Shown: in pieces, positions 57,519-64,000 of the stretch
Layout of the letters: every line of letters begins with the position of its first letter
Numbering within the stretch: the first letter of the stretch is position 1
Assembly (NCBI RefSeq): GCF_039388985.1
Contig: NZ_CP135021.1
Span: 1-64,000 of the forward strand
From: Buchnera aphidicola (Aphis aurantii)
GTDB lineage: Bacteria; Pseudomonadota; Gammaproteobacteria; Enterobacterales; Enterobacteriaceae
Direction of reading: 5' to 3'
Length of the DNA: 64,000 bases
Translations under genes and position numbers: made by a program
Notes under the pieces: model-generated
What the model saw: only the letters and a program-made list of their open reading frames with translations
Databases searched by the model: none
Told to the model about the DNA's origin: nothing

Positions 57519-59396
57519 TTAATCATCTAAAAAACTACGCAATACTTCTGATCTGCTTGGATGACGTAGTTTTCTTAATGCTTTTGCTTCTATTTGTCTT
57601 ATTCTTTCTCGAGTGACATCAAATTGTTTTCCAACTTCTTCCAAAGTATGATCAGTATTCATATCAATTCCAAAACGCATTCGTAGTACCTTCGCTTCCC
57701 TAGCTGTTAGACCTGATAAAACATCATGTGTTGCAGATCTCAAACTTTCAGAAGTAGCTGAGTCTAATGGAAGTTCTAATGTAGTGTCTTCTATAAAATC
57801 ACCTAAATGAGAATCATCGTCATCTCCTATAGGGGTCTCCATAGATATAGGTTCTTTAGCTATTTTTAAGACTTTTCTAATTTTATCTTCAGGAATTAAC
57901 ATTTTTTCAGAAAGTTCTTCAGGTGTTGGTTCTCGTCCTGTTTCTTGAAGTATTTGTCTGGAAATTCGATTGAGTTTATTAATAGTTTCTATCATATGAA
58001 CAGGAATACGAATGGTTCTTGCTTGGTCTGCAATAGATCGGGTAATTGCTTGTCTAATCCACCATGTTGCATAAGTGGAAAATTTATATCCTCTACGATA
58101 TTCAAATTTATCCACTGCTTTCATCAAGCCAATATTTCCTTCTTGAATCAAATCTAAAAATTGTAATCCTCTATTAGTATATTTTTTTGCAATAGATATA
58201 ACTAGTCTTAGATTTGCTTCTACCATTTCTTTTTTTGCTCTTTTAGCTTTTGCTTCTCCAATAGACATTCTTTTATTGATATCTTTTACTTCCAAAATTG
58301 TTAAACCTGTTTCTTTTTCTATGTTTTTTAATTTTTTTATACTTATAAAAATTTTTTCTTCAACTTTTTGTAATTTTTTAGACCAGGGTTGATTTAAAGT
58401 TTTCTCTTTTACAAACCAATCTGAACTCGTTTCATTTCCTGAAAAAACTTTTATAAAATTTTTTTTTGGCATTTCACATTCTTCAATACATAATTTCATG
58501 ATTATTCTTTCTTGTATTCTTACTCTTTCCATCATTTCACGCATATTATTCACTAAATGGTCAAACTGTTTTGGAACTAATCTAAATTGTTTAAAAATTT
58601 CAGAAAGATTATAGATCTCTAGCAATGAATCTTTATGGTTTCTATTTTTGGTTTTAATTGTACGGCTTGTATTAGTGTATTGTTGACGTAATTCAGAAAA
58701 TTTTTCATTTGCTAATTCTGGATCAATACTATTTTCTTCGTCTTCTTCGTCTTCTTCGTCTTCTTCGTCTTCTTCGTTTGTGTGATCTTCTGTATTTGGA
58801 TCATGTACTTCAATATTTGAAACTTCATCTAGAAGTTCAGTTCCTATATGTGTAGTATTTGAAAAGGATGATATTTCTTCTGCATTAGGATCAACAAAAC
58901 CTATTACTATATCAGATAATCTTATTTGTCCAGTTTTAGTTCGATCATACTGTTCTAAAAGATATGTAATAGCTTCTGGGTATTCTGACACTGAGGATTG
59001 CACTTGGTTAATACCTTCTTCAATTCGTTTTGCTATATCAATTTCTCCCTCTCTGGTAAGTAATTCAACAGTACCCATTTCCCTCATATACATTCGTACG
59101 GGGTCAGTGGTTCTTCCTAGCTCAGACTCAACACTTGATAAAACTTGTGTGGCTGCTTCCACTGCATCTTCATCTGTATCTGTATTTATTTCATTTAACA
59201 TTAAATCATCTGCATCAGGTGCTTCTTCGACGACTTGAATTCCCATATCATTAATCATCTGGATAATGTCATCGATTTGTTCGGAATCAATAATATCTTC
59301 TGGAAGATGATCATTAACTTCTGCATAGGTTAAATACCCTTGCTCCTTACCATGTGTAACAAGCAGCTTAAGTTGTGACTTTGGGTTTTGCTCCAT
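57519..59396 (-). CDS. rpoD: RNA polymerase sigma-70 factor RpoD
   Basis: Main sigma factor. 625 residues (E. coli 613). N-terminal region 1.1 ([20 protein letters not shown]), regions 2.1-2.4 ([40 protein letters not shown]), region 3, and region 4.2 ([20 protein letters not shown]). A non-conserved insert at about residues 200-225 is almost all Glu/Asp, coded by a 9-bp tandem repeat. Last gene of the rpsU-dnaG-rpoD operon. Confidence 0.98.
   Translation of the reverse strand: MEQNPKSQLKLLVTHGKEQGYLTYAEVNDHLPEDIIDSEQIDDIIQMINDMGIQVVEEAPDADDLMLNEINTDTDEDAVEAATQVLSSVESELGRTTDPVRMYMREMGTVELLTREGEIDIAKRIEEGINQVQSSVSEYPEAITYLLEQYDRTKTGQIRLSDIVIGFVDPNAEEISSFSNTTHIGTELLDEVSNIEVHDPNTEDHTNEEDEEDEEDEEDEENSIDPELANEKFSELRQQYTNTSRTIKTKNRNHKDSLLEIYNLSEIFKQFRLVPKQFDHLVNNMREMMERVRIQERIIMKLCIEECEMPKKNFIKVFSGNETSSDWFVKEKTLNQPWSKKLQKVEEKIFISIKKLKNIEKETGLTILEVKDINKRMSIGEAKAKRAKKEMVEANLRLVISIAKKYTNRGLQFLDLIQEGNIGLMKAVDKFEYRRGYKFSTYATWWIRQAITRSIADQARTIRIPVHMIETINKLNRISRQILQETGREPTPEELSEKMLIPEDKIRKVLKIAKEPISMETPIGDDDDSHLGDFIEDTTLELPLDSATSESLRSATHDVLSGLTAREAKVLRMRFGIDMNTDHTLEEVGKQFDVTRERIRQIEAKALRKLRHPSRSEVLRSFLDD
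58741..58776. repeat. 9-bp tandem repeat in rpoD (acidic insert)
   Basis: Four perfect copies of TCTTCTTCG, preceded by a one-mismatch copy at 58732-58740. In the rpoD frame each unit codes Glu-Glu-Asp, making an acidic stretch of about 15 residues. The unit is a multiple of three, so copy-number change would not break the frame. Confidence 0.95.
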
Positions 59397-59526
59397 AGGA
59401 AAATATCCAAATTCTGTTAATATAATGAATATTAATTGACTATTTAGTCAATAATGAATATAGAATTGTTTTAATTTTCAGGTATACTTAAGACAATATT
59501 AATATGTAATACAAAGAAATTATTAA

Positions 59527-61263
59527 TCATTTTTTTAATTTTTTGTTAATAGACCAAATTTCTTTTTTTTCATACATTGTAAGCCCGTTAATTCTTTCTT
59601 TCGAAATAAGATATTCTTGTCTTTTTTCAAGATCTTTTTTATATATATTTTTTAATAAATCTAAGAACACATTTTTTATTTTTTCTTCAACTATCATATG
59701 ATCTAATGTTGAGAGAGTTTTTAAAATATTAATTATTTCACTATTTCTATAAAATTCTAGCAGTTGACCTGTATTAAAATGTGGATTTTCTGAACATGTT
59801 TTTAAAATTTCTAAAAAAATAGGAATTCCTTTTTCCTTTGATTTATTAAATTGCTTTATTGAAGTGACTAATGTTGATAAGTTAGGGTTTTGAACAAGTA
59901 AGCTTATAAGAGTTCGCATTGGAGTTTGTTTGTTTTTATATTGTAAAATATTATTTTTTTTATTTTTTTGATGATATAAAAATTTTTCAAATTGATAATC
60001 ATCTAAAATTCCTATTATTCGAGCTAATATTTGTTTTAAATAAATCTGTATTGTATCACTAGATATACAATTTATTAAAGGTAAAGCACGCACACTTAGA
60101 TGAAATTTATCATCACTAGATGATAGATTAATACCTTTTAAAATATTTTTAAAAAAAAATTTAGACATTGTAAGAGCGTTTTTAATGCGTAATTTAAAAT
60201 TTTTTGCTCCTTCTTTTTTAATAATACTATCTGGATCTTCATTTTCAGGTAATATTATAAACTTTATAGTTTTTTTATCAGATATATATGGTAATGTAAT
60301 TTTCAAAGTTCTCCAAGCAGCATTTTTTCCAGCAATATCACCGTCATAACAATATATAACTGTATCAGTATTTCGGAAAAGTATTTGTACATGTTCTTTT
60401 GTAATTGATGTTCCTAATGAAGAAACTACATAATCAATTTTATTTTGTGTTAGTATAATAACATCAATATATCCTTCTACTACTAATAGATATTTTGGTT
60501 TTGGATGTATTTTTTTTACCTGATATAATCCATAAATTTGTTTGCCTTTATAAAAAATATTTGTTTCAGTAGAATTTATATACTTTGGAGACATATTTTC
60601 TATTGTTCTACCTCCAAAACCTATAGTTCTTCCGTGTTTATCATGTATAGGAAAAATTATTCTCCCTTGAAAAGGATCATATTTTTTTTTATTTTTATTA
60701 ATAGAAATAATTTTATAATTAAATAATTCTGTTTCAAGTTTTTTTGTTATATTTAATTTTTTACAAAAAAAATTCCAATTAAAGTCTGAAAAACCAATGC
60801 TAAAAAATTGTATCATACTTTTATTAATTCCCCTTTGAATTAGATATTCACAGGCAGAACTAGTTAGCATTATATTTTTTTGATATAATTTAGATATTTT
60901 ATCTGTTAATAAATATAATTTTTGTTTTTTGAAATAATCGTTTTGTTCAGATTGTACATTATTTTCAAAAGGTATTAAAAGACCATGCATTAAAGATAGT
61001 TCTTCAATACTTTCTATAAAATTTAAATTTTCGTAGTTTATTAAAAAATCGATTGCATTTCCATGTATATTACATCCAAAACAATAATAAAATTGTTTTT
61101 CATAACTTACTGTAAATGATGGTGTTTTATCATTATGAAATGGGCAATTAGTTTGATAATTTTTACCGTTTTTTTTTAATTTTATTCGTGTATTAATAAG
61201 ATCAACAATATTAGTTTTTGATAATAAATCATTAATAAAATATTTTGGTATTTTTCCAGACAT
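59527..61263 (-). CDS. dnaG: DNA primase DnaG
   Basis: Makes RNA primers at replication forks. 578 residues (E. coli 581). N-terminal zinc finger [11 protein letters not shown] and [12 protein letters not shown]; the catalytic core with TOPRIM motifs [11 protein letters not shown] and [14 protein letters not shown]; a diverged, Lys/Asn-rich C-terminal DnaB-binding domain. Middle gene of rpsU-dnaG-rpoD. The start has no clear ribosome binding site, as in E. coli, where dnaG is translated poorly. Confidence 0.97.
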   Translation of the reverse strand: MSGKIPKYFINDLLSKTNIVDLINTRIKLKKNGKNYQTNCPFHNDKTPSFTVSYEKQFYYCFGCNIHGNAIDFLINYENLNFIESIEELSLMHGLLIPFENNVQSEQNDYFKKQKLYLLTDKISKLYQKNIMLTSSACEYLIQRGINKSMIQFFSIGFSDFNWNFFCKKLNITKKLETELFNYKIISINKNKKKYDPFQGRIIFPIHDKHGRTIGFGGRTIENMSPKYINSTETNIFYKGKQIYGLYQVKKIHPKPKYLLVVEGYIDVIILTQNKIDYVVSSLGTSITKEHVQILFRNTDTVIYCYDGDIAGKNAAWRTLKITLPYISDKKTIKFIILPENEDPDSIIKKEGAKNFKLRIKNALTMSKFFFKNILKGINLSSSDDKFHLSVRALPLINCISSDTIQIYLKQILARIIGILDDYQFEKFLYHQKNKKNNILQYKNKQTPMRTLISLLVQNPNLSTLVTSIKQFNKSKEKGIPIFLEILKTCSENPHFNTGQLLEFYRNSEIINILKTLSTLDHMIVEEKIKNVFLDLLKNIYKKDLEKRQEYLISKERINGLTMYEKKEIWSINKKLKK

Positions 61264-61285
61264 AAATTTTTTTATAATATAATCT

Positions 61286-61305
61286 CCGTTCTTTTTAAAG
61301 AACGG
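61286..61305. terminator. Hairpin between rpsU and dnaG
   Basis: CCGTTCTT (61286-61293) pairs with AAGAACGG (61298-61305), four-base loop, 23 bases before the dnaG start. E. coli has the partial terminator T1 in this gap to keep primase low. Here the T6 run (61306-61311) is on the + strand, that is upstream of the hairpin in the operon's direction as an A-run. Confidence 0.6.
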
Positions 61306-61334
61306 TTTTTTAATTTTTTATATATTTAAAATAT

Positions 61335-61550
61335 TTAATACATTCGAATGCGTTTTGCATTTTCTCGTGTGAGTTTTTTTGCTAAACGTTTTATAGCAGA
61401 GGCTTTAGCTCGTTTTCTTTCAGTAGTTGGTTTTTCATAAAATTCTCTTCTACGTATTTCTGCTAAAATACCTGCTTTTTCGCAAGATCTTTTAAAACGA
61501 CGAAGAGCAACATCAAATGGTTCATTTTCACGTACTTTTATTATTGGCAT
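61335..61550 (-). CDS. rpsU: 30S ribosomal protein S21
   Basis: 71 residues, E. coli length: [22 protein letters not shown] and a Lys/Arg-rich C-terminal half ending KRIRMY. GAGGT precedes the ATG. First gene of the macromolecular synthesis operon and divergent from tsaD, as in E. coli. Confidence 0.98.
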   Translation of the reverse strand: MPIIKVRENEPFDVALRRFKRSCEKAGILAEIRRREFYEKPTTERKRAKASAIKRLAKKLTRENAKRIRMY

Positions 61551-61753
61551 TTATATACCTCGATTATCTGAAATAACATATAAATTTATTATGTAATTTT
61601 TTTTATTATATTTTATATAACAAATCCTATCTTAATTAATATTATATTGTAAAGAATCATTTTTTAAATTTTATTATTTTATTTAAAGAAAATTTAATTT
61701 TAATTATTGTAATATTACTTGTATTGTTTAACTTTAAATTAATAGGTATTGAA

Positions 61754-62770
61754 ATGAAAGTATTAGGTATTGAAACATCCTGTGATGATACTGGTATTGC
61801 CATTTATGACAGCATTAAAGGTTTATTAATCAACGAATTATATGACCAAAAAAAAATACATGCTTATTATGGCGGAATTGTACCTGAGTTAGCATCACGT
61901 GAACATTCAAAAAAAATAATTTTTTTAATAGATAAAATTTTTAAAAAAATAAACATCAAGAAGGATATTGATCTTATCGCATATACTGCGGGGCCTGGTT
62001 TAGTTGGTTCTTTATTAGTTGGTGCAACTTTTGCTTGTTCTCTAGGTTTTTCTTTAAATATTCCTATATTACCTATCAATCATATGGAAGCACATTTATT
62101 ATCACCAATGTTAGAGTGTAAGTCAATAACATTTCCATTTATTGGACTATTAGTATCTGGTAAGCATACTCAAATTGTTGCGGCTTATAAATTGGGAAAA
62201 TATGAAATTCTTGGAAATTCGTTAGATGATGCAGCAGGTGAAGCTTTTGATAAAATATCAAAATTATTAGGTTTAAAATACCCAAATGGTCAGGAATTAT
62301 CTAATTTAGCAATGAAAGGTATAAAACACAATTTATATTTTCCTCGTCCTATGAAAAATGATTCAAGTTTAAATTTTAGTTTTTCAGGATTAAAAACTTT
62401 TGTTATGAATATTATTAAAGATAAAATTCTAAATTACCAAGAAAAAGCAAATATTGCTAAAGCTTTTGAAGAAGCAGTAATTGATATATTATTAATTAAA
62501 GCAAAAAAAGCATTATATCAAAAAGGGTGGAATAATCTAGTAATAGCTGGAGGTGTAAGTGCAAACAAATTATTACGCCAAAGATCATCAATTATGATGA
62601 AAAAATTTTTTAGTGGTCAAGTATTTTATGCTGCTTCAAAATTTTGCACAGATAATGGAGCAATGATTGCTTATTTAGGATCTTTGTACTATAAAAAAAA
62701 AAATATTTCTTCATTGGAAATTTTAATTGATCCAAAATGGTCTTTAGACCATCCATTTTTTTTTAAATAA
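61754..62770 (+). CDS. tsaD: tRNA threonylcarbamoyladenosine transferase TsaD
   Basis: Transfers the threonylcarbamoyl group to A37 of ANN-decoding tRNAs, with TsaB/TsaE. Started at ATG 61754 (338 residues; E. coli 337) with AGGT 6 bases upstream; a longer frame from 61724 lacks family support. MKVLGIETSCDDTGIAIYDS, the metal-binding NHMEAHLLSP (His110, His114; Ala where E. coli has Gly), LVSGKHTQIV and DDAAGEAFDKISKLLGL. An A11 run (62693-62703) lies near the C-terminus. Ten bases from the ribB stop. Confidence 0.97.
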   Translation: MKVLGIETSCDDTGIAIYDSIKGLLINELYDQKKIHAYYGGIVPELASREHSKKIIFLIDKIFKKINIKKDIDLIAYTAGPGLVGSLLVGATFACSLGFSLNIPILPINHMEAHLLSPMLECKSITFPFIGLLVSGKHTQIVAAYKLGKYEILGNSLDDAAGEAFDKISKLLGLKYPNGQELSNLAMKGIKHNLYFPRPMKNDSSLNFSFSGLKTFVMNIIKDKILNYQEKANIAKAFEEAVIDILLIKAKKALYQKGWNNLVIAGGVSANKLLRQRSSIMMKKFFSGQVFYAASKFCTDNGAMIAYLGSLYYKKKNISSLEILIDPKWSLDHPFFFK

Positions 62771-62780
62771 TTTCATACAT

Positions 62781-63419
62781 TTATTTTTTTTGAATGTACA
62801 AAATTAAATCATTTATGGTTAATACTGTCATTTTTTTTTCTTTTGAAAATTTAATAATTTCGGGTGTTCGAGACATTGATCCATCTTTATTAGTTAATTC
62901 ACAAATAACTCCAGCTGGTTTTAAACCAGCAAGAGATACTATCTCAATAGCTGCTTCTGTATGGCCAGGTCTTGCTAAAATTCCACCTATATCACCTCTT
63001 AAAGGAAATACATGACCGGGTCGATTTAAATCGCTAGGTTGAGCATTATCTGCTATAGCTGTTTTTATAGTTGTTAATCTATCTTGAGCTGAAACACCAG
63101 TGGAAATTCCTTGAGAAGCTTCTATTGTTACTGTAAATCCAGTACGATAAGTACTGGTATTATTTTTAACCATCATGGGTAATTTTAATTGTTTACGTTT
63201 GTCTTCTGTAATGCATAAACATACAATACCACTGCCATATCGTATGGTAAAAGCCATTTGTTCTACTGTCATTTTTTCTGATGAAAATACAAGATCACCT
63301 TCATTTTCTCGTTGTTCATCATCTATTATGATAATACCTTGTCCAGATTTTAAAGCTAATATTCCTTTTTCTACCCGTTCTTCAGGATTTCCAAATTCGA
63401 AAAGTAATTTTTGATTCAT
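62781..63419 (-). CDS. ribB: 3,4-dihydroxy-2-butanone-4-phosphate synthase RibB
   Basis: Makes the four-carbon unit of riboflavin from ribulose-5-phosphate. 212 residues (E. coli 217). [20 protein letters not shown] holds the acidic metal-binding loop; [28 protein letters not shown] and [24 protein letters not shown] with the second metal-binding His. The 202 bases upstream lack the FMN riboswitch that controls ribB in E. coli. Confidence 0.97.
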   Translation of the reverse strand: MNQKLLFEFGNPEERVEKGILALKSGQGIIIIDDEQRENEGDLVFSSEKMTVEQMAFTIRYGSGIVCLCITEDKRKQLKLPMMVKNNTSTYRTGFTVTIEASQGISTGVSAQDRLTTIKTAIADNAQPSDLNRPGHVFPLRGDIGGILARPGHTEAAIEIVSLAGLKPAGVICELTNKDGSMSRTPEIIKFSKEKKMTVLTINDLILYIQKK

Positions 63420-63621
63420 TTTAAAAATCTTATAAAATACAACATGAGTGAATAATTTTTTAAAAATTTTATATAAAAAATTTAAAAATTAATAATGTAT
63501 TGAATAAAATATTATATATAAAATCAAAATTAAGAGCAATCTGAAAATGGGTTACTTAAAAAAATTACATGTTTTATATCTAAGTATTACATATAATATT
63601 TAGATATAAAATTTTATTTTA

Positions 63622-64000
63622 TTATATATTTAAAACTGTATTTAATTCATGAATATTTACAGTTTCGGTTCCTATTTTTTGTATTACTATACTTGCTCCA
63701 ATATTAGCATAAAAACATGACTCTTCTAAAGAGTAGCCTGTAGCTAAAGCTGAAGCAATAATGGAAATTACTGTATCTCCAGCACCTGTGACATCTGATG
63801 CTATTTTAGATATTGCTGGAAAATGTATCGGTTTTTTCCCAGATTGAAATAATGTCATACCGTTTTTAGATCGAGTGACTAATAATCCTAACAAATTTAA
63901 CTCAGATACTAATTTAATTCCTTTTTTTAATATTTGCTGTTCTTTATCACATTTTCCTACTATTTTTTCAAATTCAGAAAAATTGGGTGTTAATAAGCTT
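63622..64000 (-). CDS. hldE: HldE kinase domain, 3' part of gene (cut by window end)
   Basis: The minus-strand frame is open from the window edge to a stop at 63622, so the start is outside. The visible 125 residues match the C-terminal part of the PfkB-type heptose-7-phosphate kinase domain of E. coli Hld[31 protein letters not shown] and the catalytic [17 protein letters not shown]. The protein stops at [11 protein letters not shown], where E. coli HldE goes on into about 150 residues of ADP-heptose nucleotidyltransferase. The 202 bases to ribB are too few for that domain and show no remnant. Confidence 0.88.
   Translation of the reverse strand, partial: SLLTPNFSEFEKIVGKCDKEQQILKKGIKLVSELNLLGLLVTRSKNGMTLFQSGKKPIHFPAISKIASDVTGAGDTVISIIASALATGYSLEESCFYANIGASIVIQKIGTETVNIHELNTVLNI

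Noticed and set aside
62085-62099. TsaD metal motif HMEAH (Ala for Gly) as a loss of function
   Set aside because: Both histidines are kept, and as I recall other family members vary at this position, so it is not evidence of inactivity.

Overview
The window is a piece of a reduced, very AT-rich gammaproteobacterial endosymbiont chromosome, almost certainly Buchnera aphidicola, the obligate symbiont of aphids. The evidence is enterobacterial protein sequences and local gene orders with many ancestral genes cleanly removed, short AT spacers, Lys/Asn/Ile-rich proteins, long homopolymer runs inside genes, retained methionine and arginine synthesis, and no phage, IS element, CRISPR array or plasmid gene. 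Position 1 is the first base of mnmG. The species call is from memory of gene content and order, not from a search.

Layout. 1-8658 (+): mnmG, then the ATP synthase operon atpBEFHAGDC (rsmG and atpI absent). 8695-13665 (-): dnaA-dnaN-gyrB (recF absent). 14005-17757 (+): rpmH, rnpA, yidD, yidC, mnmE. 17767-17839 (-): tRNA-Phe. 17952-20924 (+): sigma-32 promoter, groES-groEL, then efp. 20937-22790 (-): rsmD, dnaT, dnaC. 22927-24949 (+): ftsY and rpoH (ftsEX absent). 25047-28310 (-): glmU, glmS. 28469-32659: yigL (+), metR (-), metE (+). 32813-34779 (-): hupA, purH. 35180-46936 (-): secE, nusG, rplK, rplA, rplJ, rplL, rpoB, rpoC. 47142-47482 (-): tRNAs Thr(UGU), Tyr, Gly, Thr(GGU) without the tufB that follows them in E. 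coli. 47642-48685 (-): murB. 48785-49666 (+): metF. 49702-55475: argE (-) divergent from argCBGH (+). 55605-57426 (+): yibN, secB, cysE. 57519-61550 (-): rpsU-dnaG-rpoD. 61754-62770 (+): tsaD. 62781-64000 (-): ribB and the 3' part of hldE, which runs off the window.

How it fits together. Most of the window is core information processing: replication start and priming (DnaA, DnaN, GyrB, DnaC, DnaT, DnaG), transcription (RpoB, RpoC, RpoD, RpoH, NusG), ribosomal proteins, tRNA modification (MnmE/MnmG, TsaD), membrane insertion and secretion (YidC, YidD, SecE, SecB, FtsY) and chaperonin. The rest is energy (F1Fo) and cell-wall precursors (GlmS, GlmU, MurB), plus genes that feed the host: the methionine end steps (MetE, MetF, MetR), arginine from N-acetylglutamate onward (ArgB, C, E, G, H), cysteine (CysE), riboflavin (RibB) and PurH. 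Regulation visible in the DNA is sparse: one clear sigma-32 promoter, a MetR gene with a possible operator, a probable rplL-rpoB attenuator and a set of intergenic hairpins.

I found no novel or undescribed system. The points most worth a second look are an HldE that ends after its kinase domain, a rhodanese-fold YibN with no cysteine, homopolymer tracts of 10-11 bases in eight core genes, a 9-bp tandem repeat coding an acidic stretch in RpoD, a tRNA-Gly with an acceptor-stem mismatch, RpoB Ile535, and intergenic hairpins whose T-tract lies on the strand opposite the flanking genes.
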